Below, piece by piece: positions 13,123 through 22,184 of a DNA stretch of 26,900 nt. The DNA comes from a virus. How positions within the stretch are numbered: the first letter of the stretch is position 1; each line of letters begins with the position of its first letter. The notes under the pieces were generated by a model. The model was given only the letters and a program-made list of their open reading frames with translations, was not told the origin of the DNA and made no database searches. The translations under genes and the position numbers were made by a program. The DNA lies in the IMG/VR virus record IMGVR_UViG_3300025413_000887, positions 1 through 26,900 of that record; one strand, given 5' to 3'.

Positions 13123-14376
13123 ATGTCAAACACTACAGCAAACAAAAAATTTAAACTTCCTGAAAAGCGGGAATTCACACAATCAGAAAAAAACAAGATT
13201 GTTGAAAAACTAATCACTGCTCGTGTGGGCTTGTTATTGCGCCATCCATTTTTTGGTAATATGGCCACACGTTTGAAATTGGTTGATGCTAGTGATTGGT
13301 GTAGCACACTGGCCACAGATGGTCGTACATTTTATTACAGCAACGATTTTGTAAACATGCTGACTCCAAAACAGTGCGAGTTTGGCTTCGCTCACGAAGT
13401 TCTACATAATGTGTTTGATCACTTGAGCCGACGTGAAAATCGAGATAGAAACCTCAGTAACATTGCCGCAGACTATGCTGTTAATCAAATCTTAAAAGAT
13501 GAACGCATCGGTGAAGTTCCTAGCATGATTCAAATTTTCCAAGATAACAAATATCGAGGAATGAGCTATGAACAAATTTATGACGATTTGGAACAAAAAG
13601 CTATCAAAATCAATATCAATGATCTAGGCGAGTTGCTCGACGATCACTTGGATGGCGACGATGAAGGCGGTGGTGGAGACGGCGAGCAAGTTGACGGAAA
13701 TGGTAAAGGCCGTCCTAAACTTACCGCAGAAGAAAAGAAACAGATTCGAGACGAAATTAAAGAAGCTATGGTTGCAGCCGCACAGGCCGCAGGAGCAGGA
13801 CGTGTACCAGCTGGCGTGTCAAGAATGATTCAAATCTTTACAGAGCCAAAAATGGACTGGCGCCAAATGTTGCGTATGAATATCCAAAGTATTCTAAAAA
13901 GCAACTTCAGTTTCAGCCGTCCAAATCGTAAAAGTCAACATTGCGGTGCTGTACTTCCAGGTATGATGAACGAAGAAACCATTGATGTCAGTGTAGCAAT
14001 TGACATGTCAGGTAGTATTAGTGATAAAATGGCCATGGACTTCCTAAGCGAAGTCAAAGGTATCATGGAAGAATACAAAGACTTTAAGTTAGATTTGTTC
14101 TGCTTTGATACCGAAGTGTATAACTACGCACAATTTACTGGCGATAACGCAGATGATATCATGAGCTACGAATGCAAAGGTGGCGGTGGCACCGACTTTG
14201 ATGCCTGCTATAACTTTATGAAAGAAAATAGTATTGAGCCAAAGCGGTTCATTATGTTTACAGACGGATATCCATGCGGTAGCTGGGGCGATGAGAATTA
14301 TTGCGATACGCTGTTCATTGTACATGGCAACGATAGCATTGAAGCTCCATTTGGGCAAACTGCCCATTATAAATAA
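13123..14376 (+). CDS. VWA-domain protein with zinc-peptidase-like N-terminus (MoxR partner)
   Basis: The 417-residue protein has two domains. Residues 20-135 resemble the putative metallopeptidase domain found ahead of VWA domains in bacteria, with HEVLHNVFDH (91-100) as HExxH and IAADYAVNQIL (114-124) as a likely extra metal-ligand segment. A linker of about 160-235 is acidic, then Gly- and Ala-rich. Residues 285-400 form a VWA domain with DMSGS (294-298), GGGGTD (353-358) and FTDG (379-382) completing the MIDAS metal site. Such proteins work with MoxR ATPases, here the immediate upstream gene. Peptidase activity is inferred from the motif alone. It could act on a host or virion protein complex. 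Confidence 0.82.
   Translation: MSNTTANKKFKLPEKREFTQSEKNKIVEKLITARVGLLLRHPFFGNMATRLKLVDASDWCSTLATDGRTFYYSNDFVNMLTPKQCEFGFAHEVLHNVFDHLSRRENRDRNLSNIAADYAVNQILKDERIGEVPSMIQIFQDNKYRGMSYEQIYDDLEQKAIKININDLGELLDDHLDGDDEGGGGDGEQVDGNGKGRPKLTAEEKKQIRDEIKEAMVAAAQAAGAGRVPAGVSRMIQIFTEPKMDWRQMLRMNIQSILKSNFSFSRPNRKSQHCGAVLPGMMNEETIDVSVAIDMSGSISDKMAMDFLSEVKGIMEEYKDFKLDLFCFDTEVYNYAQFTGDNADDIMSYECKGGGGTDFDACYNFMKENSIEPKRFIMFTDGYPCGSWGDENYCDTLFIVHGNDSIEAPFGQTAHYK
14368..14375 (+). promoter_or_regulatory. T4 late-promoter-like octamer TATAAATA
   Basis: TATAAATA is an exact match to the T4 late core and overlaps the stop of the VWA gene. The expected start near 14382 leaves only about 6 bases before ATG 14388, so it would serve that gene with almost no leader. 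It may better serve the genes after it, or be a chance match. Confidence 0.35.
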
Positions 14377-14387
14377 GTGAGTAGTTA

Positions 14388-14672
14388 ATGGCATTAAGTA
14401 GAGGTGAACTCAATCCGCTAAGTGTTTTAAAATTGAGGAAGTTATCCTTTATACCCAATCACTTTGCCCGAATCACTATCAAAATACCAGAAACTGATAC
14501 CAAGATATTAGATCAGTGGATTAACTACAACTTAAATAGTAGGTACGCTATAAAGAAAACGTTCACCTTAGATAACTCAAATAAAATGATTGAGGTATTA
14601 GAAGTTGGAATGGAAGATCCCAAAGAGATTACCATGTTTTCTTTAGGGTGTCCTTATATACATAAACAATAA
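14388..14672 (+). CDS. Small conserved phage protein
   Basis: This 94-residue protein is basic in its first half. FARITIKIPETDTKILDQWI suggests a beta strand then a helix, with LEVGMEDPKEITMFSLGCPY near the end. No family recognised. Weak ribosome site (AGTGAGTAG). Confidence 0.58.
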   Translation: MALSRGELNPLSVLKLRKLSFIPNHFARITIKIPETDTKILDQWINYNLNSRYAIKKTFTLDNSNKMIEVLEVGMEDPKEITMFSLGCPYIHKQ

Positions 14673-14683
14673 AAGGAAATAAA

Positions 14684-14923
14684 ATGAGTGAAGATAACAC
14701 AGCACAAGTCGCAAGTACAGCAGTTGGCGGAGATGCTACTGCCGTTCCAGAACAACCACAATTGAGTATCACTGACCTACAAAACCTACGTGCTATTGTA
14801 GATGTATCAGTTAAGCGTGGGGCATTTGGCGCATCAGAAATCAGCGCAGTTGGAGCAACGTTTGACAAGCTAAACGCATTTTTAAATGCTGTAGCACCTC
14901 AAACTGACGCACCAACAGCTTAA
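14684..14923 (+). CDS. Small conserved phage protein
   Basis: This 79-residue acidic protein has a strong ribosome site (AAAAGGAAA). The core ITDLQNLRAIVDVSVKRGAF followed by GATFDKLNAFL is helical and resembles short unnamed proteins of T4-like marine phages as I remember them. An Ala/Thr/Pro-rich N-terminus and C-terminus look disordered. Function unknown. Confidence 0.62.
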   Translation: MSEDNTAQVASTAVGGDATAVPEQPQLSITDLQNLRAIVDVSVKRGAFGASEISAVGATFDKLNAFLNAVAPQTDAPTA

Positions 14924-14935
14924 TAGGAGAACACA

Positions 14936-15577
14936 ATGAAACATACCGGCAAAATGAGTAATAACGGCGCTAAAGTCGTTATCGCTTACAGAACATTACC
15001 TGGAGATTCAAATAGTGCGTTAGTAATTGGCACCAATAATCTAGGTGACACATATCATGACGCAATTATGAATTTACTACAAGATGTTAGCGGGCAACAA
15101 GCCAACGAATTTGCCGATATTCTTGCTGTTCGTAAATTCCCAGATGGCGCTGGAATGTTAGAATGGCTACATACTCGTGGCCATCTAAAGAAGGTTCCAA
15201 CCAAAATGGTCATTGTAACACCTAACAATCAAACATCTATTCCATTAAATGAACTAAATGAATTGATTGCTCAACAAAAGGGTATCAGTGTAGACGAACT
15301 AGCAATCACTGATGGCAAAACTCCAAACAAGAAAACTGCGCCCAAAGACGATCCAACTAAGACCACAAGTGCTACTGTAAACGCTGGCGAAGAAGATGTT
15401 ACTACTGATCCAACTCCAGTGGCAGCAAAAGCAGTGGTGGAAGATATTAGTGACCTAACACCAACCCAATTGCGTTCACGTGCTGATAAATTATTTAAAG
15501 AAGCACAGACATTGCGTAAGCAAGCTGACGCAATTGATCCTCCTAAAAAACGAACCAAGACTGTTGAAACTGTTTAA
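14936..15577 (+). CDS. Conserved T4-like phage protein with disordered C-terminus
   Basis: The 213-residue protein begins after TAGGAGAACACA. Residues 1-110 form a conserved-looking domain (VVIAYRTLPGDSNSALVIG, YHDAIMNLL, GAGMLEWLHTRGHLKKV) with VIVTPNN and IPLNELNEL strands. I recall similar domains in T4-like cyanophages. From about 120 on it is rich in Lys, Asp, Thr and Pro, probably disordered, ending in a helix with RADKLFKEAQTLRKQAD and a basic tail. Function unknown; it overlaps thyA by one base. Confidence 0.62.
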   Translation: MKHTGKMSNNGAKVVIAYRTLPGDSNSALVIGTNNLGDTYHDAIMNLLQDVSGQQANEFADILAVRKFPDGAGMLEWLHTRGHLKKVPTKMVIVTPNNQTSIPLNELNELIAQQKGISVDELAITDGKTPNKKTAPKDDPTKTTSATVNAGEEDVTTDPTPVAAKAVVEDISDLTPTQLRSRADKLFKEAQTLRKQADAIDPPKKRTKTVETV

Positions 15578-16461
15578 TGAGTAATTCTGAAAAAGTATAT
15601 CTAAACGCATTACGAGACATTTTAGAAAACGGCGATGACCGACCTGATCGTACAGGGGTAGGTACACGCAGTATCTTTGGTCTCCAAATGCGTTTTGATT
15701 TAAGCGAAGGATTCCCTGCCATCACCACCAAAAAACTAGCATGGAAGGCCTGTGTTAGTGAATTACTTTGGTTTATTGAAGGTTCGGGTGATGAACGAAG
15801 ACTTGCTGAAATTTTACATGGTACACGTAACCCAAATATGAAAACTATTTGGACTGACAATGTTACCGCAGATTATTGGATTAAAAAACGTCACCAACGA
15901 AATGCCGCAGATTTAGGCCGTGTTTACGGGGTACAATGGCGTCGTTGGCGTAAACCGTTAATACGCATTAATAAAGTTGTTCTTCAAAATCATGATCAGT
16001 TACTGGAATTGATTGCAGGTATTAAAGATGATCCATATGGACGTAGACATATTATATCAGCTTGGAATCCTGGAGAACTTGATTTAATGGCATTACCACC
16101 ATGTCATATGATGGCACAATTTTATGTCAGCAATGGTAGATTGAGTTGTCATATGTATCAACGTAGTGCTGATTTTGGATTAGGTGTTCCATTCAACATT
16201 GCTTCTTATGCCTTGTTTACTCATATGTTAGCACAAGTATGTTATTTAGAAGTAGGTGATTTAATTATCTCTTTTGGTGACGCACATATCTACAGCAATC
16301 ACATCGAACAGATCAAAGAACAGTTAAAACGAGAACCACTGCCATTGCCCCAATTAAAGTTGAACCCAGATATTAGGGTTATTACCGATTTTGAAATGGA
16401 AGATATTGAATTAGTTGGATATGAAAGTCATCCCGCTATTACAATGCCAATGGCAGTATAA
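15577..16461 (+). CDS. thyA: Thymidylate synthase
   Basis: ThyA methylates dUMP to dTMP with methylene-tetrahydrofolate. The folate- and phosphate-binding start DRPDRTGVGTRSIFG (21-35) is typical. The catalytic Cys176 lies in LPPCHMMAQF, RSADFGLGVPFNIASY (196-211) holds the conserved Asn207, and GDAHIYSNH follows. The Asn favours dUMP over dCMP, since dCMP hydroxymethylases carry Asp there, so plain thymine synthesis is expected. Length 294 is normal. It boosts dTTP for phage DNA. It is the last gene of the + strand block, sharing its ATG with the preceding TAA. Confidence 0.93.
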   Translation: MSNSEKVYLNALRDILENGDDRPDRTGVGTRSIFGLQMRFDLSEGFPAITTKKLAWKACVSELLWFIEGSGDERRLAEILHGTRNPNMKTIWTDNVTADYWIKKRHQRNAADLGRVYGVQWRRWRKPLIRINKVVLQNHDQLLELIAGIKDDPYGRRHIISAWNPGELDLMALPPCHMMAQFYVSNGRLSCHMYQRSADFGLGVPFNIASYALFTHMLAQVCYLEVGDLIISFGDAHIYSNHIEQIKEQLKREPLPLPQLKLNPDIRVITDFEMEDIELVGYESHPAITMPMAV

Positions 16462-16477
16462 TAATTAATGAATTAAC

Positions 16478-17689
16478 TTAAAGAACTAAAACTTCAATAA
16501 CCGCAGGACCATACGCATTAGTGCCTATGGCTTTGGCAAATACTGCGTTAAGTTCATCACCCCCAGAAATATATGCTTCTGCGTATCCTGGCATCCAGCT
16601 AGTAACTAACAAGTCACCTTTATTAATTGGCCCTAAAACCTGGCATGGAACACGGCCTTTTAGGGCAATAGCGGGGTGAGTTTCGTCATTTCCAGCGTCT
16701 TTATTCATTAAATAGGCCGGATTTGTAGACACTATACCTATTACTGTGGTATCAGCATGATTATTAGTAACAGTAACTTCGTTAGATCCACCTAAACATA
16801 AAACAGTACCCGGAGCATAAACAGCATCTGCCCAATAACGTTCTGCTAGGTCAGCATATTGTGCCGCTGTGGCTGTTGCGTTTAATACCTGTGTAGATAC
16901 ATTGTAATTAAATGTGCTGGTAGATAATATTGTCTGGGATCCAGTGGCCTGCACTAATGGAACATTCAGCACACCAGATGAAGTTGTAGATACCGTTACC
17001 TGAGATGCTAGATTGGCTGTAAGTGCTTCGGCGGCAGTTCCCCAAAGATAAAATCCACTGGCCTGTGTTGATCCAGAACCGTTGGCATCTTTCAAGGTTA
17101 TACCAGCTACTACGCCATTAACAAAGTTTGAATATAAGTCTGAAGTTGTTTTTGGTTCAAAAGACGAATTAGATATCACTGCCACTGGGTTTGACCCAAT
17201 GTAGCCTTTTAAAATATTATAGGTATTTCCATCTGCTCCAATTTCAGCAACAGGTTGCCAGGATGCCACTGACTCAACTGAGTTATATGGTCCAATAGTA
17301 ATCCATCTACCGTATTCTGAGCTCCAAGAATTTAATTGTACTGATTGAGTATTCCACCAAAGATCACCATCCAATGGTGTAGCAGTGATAGCCGGGTCCG
17401 TACTTTGGCTGGTGATATTGGCCAAAGGTTTAAAATTTATACCGTCGTAGCATACATTTAAATTACGTTCATTGGTGTTATTATTGAACCAGAGTTGACC
17501 TTGGACAGGCTTACTTGGAGCTGTACTATTGGCAAAACTTTCCAACAAGTATATAAAATTTTGGTTTTGTATTTGGCCATATCCGCTGTAATTACGACCA
17601 ACAAACGATAGGCTGGTAGATTCGTCGACTGATCCGTCATCAACAGTGACTAATTTGCTTCCATTTGAATTGTATAATATGTATGGCAT
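16478..17689 (-). CDS. Tail fibre protein with DLAERY-type C-terminal domain
   Basis: The 403-residue protein is the last gene of the minus-strand virion block. Residues about 1-70 carry the shared scaffold (STSLSFVGRNYSGYGQ, NFIYLLESF, VQGQLWFNN). A second LWWNT repeat follows near 105 and a NPVAVISNSSFEP module near 170-182. The C-terminal 120 residues contain ADLAERYWADAVYAPGTVLC, then IGIVSTNPAYLMN and KGRVPCQVLGPINKGDLL. This domain occurs at the end of many phage tail or fibre proteins and resembles Peptidase_G2-like intramolecular chaperones, which I infer rather than know. Ribosome site AGGATTTAGAA. It likely forms a receptor-binding or assembly tip. Confidence 0.72.
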   Translation of the reverse strand: MPYILYNSNGSKLVTVDDGSVDESTSLSFVGRNYSGYGQIQNQNFIYLLESFANSTAPSKPVQGQLWFNNNTNERNLNVCYDGINFKPLANITSQSTDPAITATPLDGDLWWNTQSVQLNSWSSEYGRWITIGPYNSVESVASWQPVAEIGADGNTYNILKGYIGSNPVAVISNSSFEPKTTSDLYSNFVNGVVAGITLKDANGSGSTQASGFYLWGTAAEALTANLASQVTVSTTSSGVLNVPLVQATGSQTILSTSTFNYNVSTQVLNATATAAQYADLAERYWADAVYAPGTVLCLGGSNEVTVTNNHADTTVIGIVSTNPAYLMNKDAGNDETHPAIALKGRVPCQVLGPINKGDLLVTSWMPGYAEAYISGGDELNAVFAKAIGTNAYGPAVIEVLVL

Positions 17690-17699
17690 TTCTAAATCC

Positions 17700-19346
17700 T
17701 TAAGTTTTAATTATTCCGTAGAGGGCGATATTTTTTGGACGTGTTTCACCAACATCCGCAATAGGATTACCAGCTGCATCTTCAGCATTGCCAGTTAACC
17801 ACATCTGTGCTCCGCCACCGTAACTGGATCTAGCATCATAATTAAATGGACCAACTGATGTGCCTGGCCAGTTGCTTGATCCAGCGGCACCTGTCAATTG
17901 ATCATCGCCCGGAAATACATGGTAGTGCGATTTTATAACAGCATTGTCTGATTGTATAGTTGAGTACAACCTACCAGGATCTCTGCCAGCACCATGATCG
18001 GCACCCCGTACAAAATAACCTCGAAGATCTGGTAGAGTAAAACTTGCGCCGTTGGCCCCGTAAGGGCTGGTAGCACCGCCCAAAGCAATATATAAATTGT
18101 AATATTGATCAACGCCTACAGATGAACCGTCTGCTAATAGGAATCCTGCTGGCACAGTTCCACCAGCAATGTACATGATCGTTCCTGGTGGTATTGGTGT
18201 ATACCCAGCTGCCAATGATGAAATTTGTAATTGTAAAGTTGCTATAGTTGCCGACAAGGTTGCCGCGACTGTATCAACATAAGTCTTTGTGGCTTTTTGT
18301 GTTGCTAGATTTCCGTCCGAATCTGCTGATAAAGTACCGTCTGTATCAAATTTACTAATTGTTTGATTGTTACTGGCCGATATTAAATTGGTAAATGTTG
18401 CCGATGATAATATGACACCATTAACATTTAAACTATTTGAAGAAATATTTTGTGAATGAACGCTGTTGGTCCAAACTGTGCCCCATGTTAGACTTTGGGA
18501 TCCTAAATTTACAGCATTAGTAGTTGATGGAGTAATTGAAGTATCAGCGAACCAAGATCCAGCCAAAATACCAGCATTATTAAAACTAGTTAGTTTAGAT
18601 GCGGTCAAACCGTTGACCGAAGTATTTCCTGATGAATTTCTTTGTACAATTGATGCGCCTGCCGATATAGATGATGCTGTGAGATAGGTCGACTGAGTTT
18701 CATCTAATAAAGCGTTTGAAGACCCGCTAGTTTGAGAGTATCCAAAAAGTTCCACATCACTGCTGGCATAATTTTTAAATGTAATGCCTCTATTCAATGA
18801 AGGGAATCCGTCCACAGCATTTACATAGGAAATGTTAAAAGCATCTCGGCTTATAATGGCAATTACTTCGCCGTTTATTACACATTCAATAACAGCATGG
18901 GCAACATTGTTAGTGTCCATTAATTCCACTGAACTAAACTTTGTTGTACTAAATCCAGAAACACCTTCTGGACCAATATTGATAAACCCGGTGCCTGTAT
19001 TAATTTTTAAAATTTGATTGCTAGTATCAAACCAAAGATTGCCTTGTATTGATACAATGGGCGGAATTGCGTCATAGGTAATAACACCCAAAGTTTGCCA
19101 ACCATTATTATAAACATTTAAAGAATTATTAGTAGTATCAAACCATAATTGCCCAACTAATGGACTAACTGGTGGCACTCCGTAGGCAAAATTTTCCAAC
19201 ATATGGATAAAATCAGAATTTTGAGCTTGGCCGAACCCAACAACATTTTTGCCAATAAGAGAAATACTAGACGATATACTGTCAATTGTACCATCAGCTA
19301 TTTCAGTTAATACAGTTCCGTCAGATTTTAAAATTTGATATGACAT
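17700..19346 (-). CDS. Tail fibre protein with tail-collar C-terminal domain
   Basis: The 548-residue protein has the shared N-terminal scaffold (SISLIGKNVVGFGQ, DFIHMLENF, LVGQLWFDTTNNSLNVY), a second GNLWFDTSNQILK repeat and an IAIISRDAF module near 165. A middle Ser/Thr/Asn-rich beta region follows. A short helix, TKTYVDTVAATLSATIATLQ, probably trimerises the fibre. Residues 386-548 form a tail-collar domain, PPGTIMYIAGGTVPAGFLLADG, then LPDLRGYFVRGADHGAGRD and a His-bearing SHYH segment. Tail-collar tips often bind host receptors. The start follows GGAAAAGTA. The gene lies 10 bases from its neighbours in the same operon. Confidence 0.8.
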   Translation of the reverse strand: MSYQILKSDGTVLTEIADGTIDSISSSISLIGKNVVGFGQAQNSDFIHMLENFAYGVPPVSPLVGQLWFDTTNNSLNVYNNGWQTLGVITYDAIPPIVSIQGNLWFDTSNQILKINTGTGFINIGPEGVSGFSTTKFSSVELMDTNNVAHAVIECVINGEVIAIISRDAFNISYVNAVDGFPSLNRGITFKNYASSDVELFGYSQTSGSSNALLDETQSTYLTASSISAGASIVQRNSSGNTSVNGLTASKLTSFNNAGILAGSWFADTSITPSTTNAVNLGSQSLTWGTVWTNSVHSQNISSNSLNVNGVILSSATFTNLISASNNQTISKFDTDGTLSADSDGNLATQKATKTYVDTVAATLSATIATLQLQISSLAAGYTPIPPGTIMYIAGGTVPAGFLLADGSSVGVDQYYNLYIALGGATSPYGANGASFTLPDLRGYFVRGADHGAGRDPGRLYSTIQSDNAVIKSHYHVFPGDDQLTGAAGSSNWPGTSVGPFNYDARSSYGGGAQMWLTGNAEDAAGNPIADVGETRPKNIALYGIIKT

Positions 19347-19355
19347 TACTTTTCC

Positions 19356-20369
19356 TTACATTACCACGTTGACCGTAGCAGTTGTTATTACACTGTAATA
19401 TTTTGTTCCTGTAGAATAAATTTCAACTGGTTGCCAGCTAATACCTTGTAGGCTATTATTTTGAATTTGGAATCTACGAACTTGTGTACCAACACCGCTG
19501 TTACCAGTTGCTCCTGATTTACTAAATGAGCAAATTACTCTGGCTTCAGATCCTAAAGGAATTCCAACCTCATTGGTTGATGTGGAAACAGATACTGGAT
19601 ACATTAGTTTTAAGACACTGGTAATTGCTTGATTTTGTAATTGGTAGGACACATATAATGATACATTATGTGAATCACTAGTTGTTAATACTGATGGATC
19701 TAAAGAATCAATGCTAACTGATGCCGATAAGTATCTATTAAATACCTGTCCCGATACCTTTAGGTCACCGTTAATTGTCAAACCGGCAACTACTGTAGCA
19801 GTACTGGTACTAAAATATGTTTGGGCGGCTGCTGGAGTCATTGAAAAAGCAGAGTTGCTTAATACCCCAACTGTTGTTCCATAGTTGTTTAATAATGTAA
19901 CCTGTTGCGTCGCCAATGTAGTAGCATCAACCAATGTGGCAGCAGGTAATACCCATCCGTTACTGCCCACTGATTGTGGGAATACAGGACCAACAGTGTA
20001 TAATACATTATCATTGAATAATTTTAATTGACTATTTGTACTATCCCACCAAAATGCTCCAGAATTTAAAATACCAGGCTGTGTTCCAGAGACAATAGCA
20101 CCGCTAACTGGGTTAAAACCATTATCATAAACATATAATCGTTGAGCAGTAGTATTATACCATAATTGTCCAGTTACTGGATTTGCTGGGGGATTTCCAT
20201 AGGTACTGGAAAAACTTTCTAATAATTTTACAAAGTTATTGTTGATATACTGTCCATAATTACTGACATTTTTACCAACTAAAGAAAGGCTAGTTGTAAC
20301 ATTGTCTACTGAATTATCTGACAATAATAATAGCGTGGTTCCGTCTGAATTTAAAATTGTATATGCCAT
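19356..20369 (-). CDS. Tail fibre-like virion protein (scaffold paralogue)
   Basis: This is the shortest of the four paralogues (337 residues). The scaffold TSLSLVGKNVSNYGQ, NFVKLLESF, VTGQLWYNTTAQRLYVYDNG and a second AFWWDSTNSQLKLF repeat are present, then a VGVLSNSAFSMTP module near 170. The C-terminal part is a compact beta-rich domain (VSLYVSYQLQNQA, ARVICSFSKSG, ISWQPVEIYSTG) that I do not recognise. It has no tail-collar end. It may be a short fibre or connector rather than a receptor tip. Confidence 0.7.
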   Translation of the reverse strand: MAYTILNSDGTTLLLLSDNSVDNVTTSLSLVGKNVSNYGQYINNNFVKLLESFSSTYGNPPANPVTGQLWYNTTAQRLYVYDNGFNPVSGAIVSGTQPGILNSGAFWWDSTNSQLKLFNDNVLYTVGPVFPQSVGSNGWVLPAATLVDATTLATQQVTLLNNYGTTVGVLSNSAFSMTPAAAQTYFSTSTATVVAGLTINGDLKVSGQVFNRYLSASVSIDSLDPSVLTTSDSHNVSLYVSYQLQNQAITSVLKLMYPVSVSTSTNEVGIPLGSEARVICSFSKSGATGNSGVGTQVRRFQIQNNSLQGISWQPVEIYSTGTKYYSVITTATVNVVM

Positions 20370-20370
20370 T

Positions 20371-22182
20371 TTAGTACTTTATTATATAGTTGACGTAGCC
20401 GGTCTCAGTACCGGGTACTTTGTATACTGCTGTTGCTGTTCTTAAATCAGGAACATTAAAATTAGGAACAACTCCTCCATAGATAAAATTACCAGCACCT
20501 TGATATTGTAGCGCGGCAGCTAGATTAGGGTATGATGATATAGCATGACTTGATCCGTCACACAATAACCAACCTGCTGGGGGAATATTATTTCCATGCA
20601 TGATTATCATTCCTGCAGAGTAAAATCCTTGATTTAACTGATTTATACTAATTTTTTGAAGGCCTGTGTAACTAGCATTAGTAGATGTATCAACCACCAT
20701 TAATGTCATGTTATTTGATGTATATGTTGCAGTATGCTGGGCTGTAATTGCGCTAGCAGTCAATGTTGTATTAAATGTTGCCGTTGAACCATTTCCATAA
20801 AACACAACATTAGTGGCGGTTACCTGTCCTTGTATTTTAAAATTAGTACCATAAGCCAATGCGGTAGCCGGGCCATTGAATACCCCAAATACCTGTGTAC
20901 TAGTAGTACCAATTGCGTTGGCATAAATTCTGTTAAACTGTGCTGATGCGGATCCTATGTCATAAGTACTAGTCACTGATGGTAAAATTCCGGCACCAGC
21001 TTGCGGATTACCATTTCCATCTAACCAATTTACATAAATTTGTCCGTCAACTGTTATATCATCGCCAAATACTGATGTGCCACCAACACTTAATGTGCCA
21101 GATGTGGCAACATTGCCAGTTATTGTAGTAGAACCGCCTACACTAAGGCCAAGAGACACACTGGCCGGTCCATTAACTACTAAACTAGGATTATTAATGG
21201 ATGTTGTTGTATTGATTGTAACGACCCCATCAGCAACTACCACTGTGTTGTTTGGCAAACTACTGATGCCATTAGTTGTTTTAATGACAATGTTACCACC
21301 GGCAGTGTTGTTTAGCAACACAGCATCGTTAATGTATTTGTATAATTGTATATAGTTGCTACTATTAGATCCAGCTATATTAATAACTACCCCGTCGCGC
21401 CCTTGTGATCCAGATTGATTATTAGCATTGGGTGTTGAAAATAGTAGTCGACCTGTGATTACTTGACCGTTTACTGAATTATCATTTTTTCTTAAAAAAC
21501 TACCGGCACTATATAACGAATTATTAACAGTTAAATTGGCCGCACTAACTGATACGCCATTTAAAAATGATCCTGAAACAACATTAACTCCAGGATATAT
21601 TCCGGTAAAACCAGAAATTATTGGATTTGGAATAAAAGTTTCATTTGCTAGTATCGTTACTCGAGATCCGTTGACATAAGTAGATGTGATTTGATGATTA
21701 GTGCCTGTAGTATCTACTACAGTTTCAACAACAGGGCCATTCAATTCGCCAGTTCCAGCATTTCCAACAGCAATCCAACTACCAGCATTGTAAATGTTAA
21801 GCTGGCTTAATTGAGTGTTAACCCAAATATCTCCAGATTTTAATGTAGTGGTTAATGATGGATCAGTGGCCTGCTGATAAATTCCGTTTGCGCTGGCCCA
21901 ATTAACAGCACCAGCTGTGCCATCCATTATGCGTAATACTTTATTACCAGGATTGCTGGTGTCGTACCATAACTGACCTTCAATAGGATTGGCAGGCGGT
22001 AACGAACTAGAAAAGTTTTCTAAAAGACTTAGGAAATTTTGATCAATTGCTTGTCCAAAATTTGGGTATCCTTTTCCAACCAAAGTTAAACTAGTATCAA
22101 CAGTATTAACACCTGGAGGCATATCTGGAACTGTAATAGCAGTAATTTTACTTGGGTCTGAAAAATTAAGTGTATATGGCAT
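20371..22182 (-). CDS. Long tail fibre protein with short tail-collar tip
   Basis: This is the largest paralogue (603 residues). The scaffold occupies the N-terminus (DTSLTLVGKGYPNFGQ, NFLSLLENF, IEGQLWYDTS), followed by a GDIWVNTQLSQLNIY repeat and an RVTILANETFIPN module near 175-187. A long Ser/Thr/Val-rich repetitive beta region, probably a triple-stranded shaft, runs to about residue 520. The last 80 residues are a tail-collar domain (GMIIMHGNNIPPAGWLLCDG then NFNVPDLRTAT). The GGGAA ribosome site is 8-9 bases before ATG. The next upstream gene ends 2 bases away. Confidence 0.8.
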   Translation of the reverse strand: MPYTLNFSDPSKITAITVPDMPPGVNTVDTSLTLVGKGYPNFGQAIDQNFLSLLENFSSSLPPANPIEGQLWYDTSNPGNKVLRIMDGTAGAVNWASANGIYQQATDPSLTTTLKSGDIWVNTQLSQLNIYNAGSWIAVGNAGTGELNGPVVETVVDTTGTNHQITSTYVNGSRVTILANETFIPNPIISGFTGIYPGVNVVSGSFLNGVSVSAANLTVNNSLYSAGSFLRKNDNSVNGQVITGRLLFSTPNANNQSGSQGRDGVVINIAGSNSSNYIQLYKYINDAVLLNNTAGGNIVIKTTNGISSLPNNTVVVADGVVTINTTTSINNPSLVVNGPASVSLGLSVGGSTTITGNVATSGTLSVGGTSVFGDDITVDGQIYVNWLDGNGNPQAGAGILPSVTSTYDIGSASAQFNRIYANAIGTTSTQVFGVFNGPATALAYGTNFKIQGQVTATNVVFYGNGSTATFNTTLTASAITAQHTATYTSNNMTLMVVDTSTNASYTGLQKISINQLNQGFYSAGMIIMHGNNIPPAGWLLCDGSSHAISSYPNLAAALQYQGAGNFIYGGVVPNFNVPDLRTATAVYKVPGTETGYVNYIIKY

Positions 22183-22184
22183 GA

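Noticed and set aside
15577-16461. dCMP hydroxymethylase instead of thymidylate synthase
   Set aside because: The conserved Asn of dUMP-specific enzymes is present in PFNIASY.
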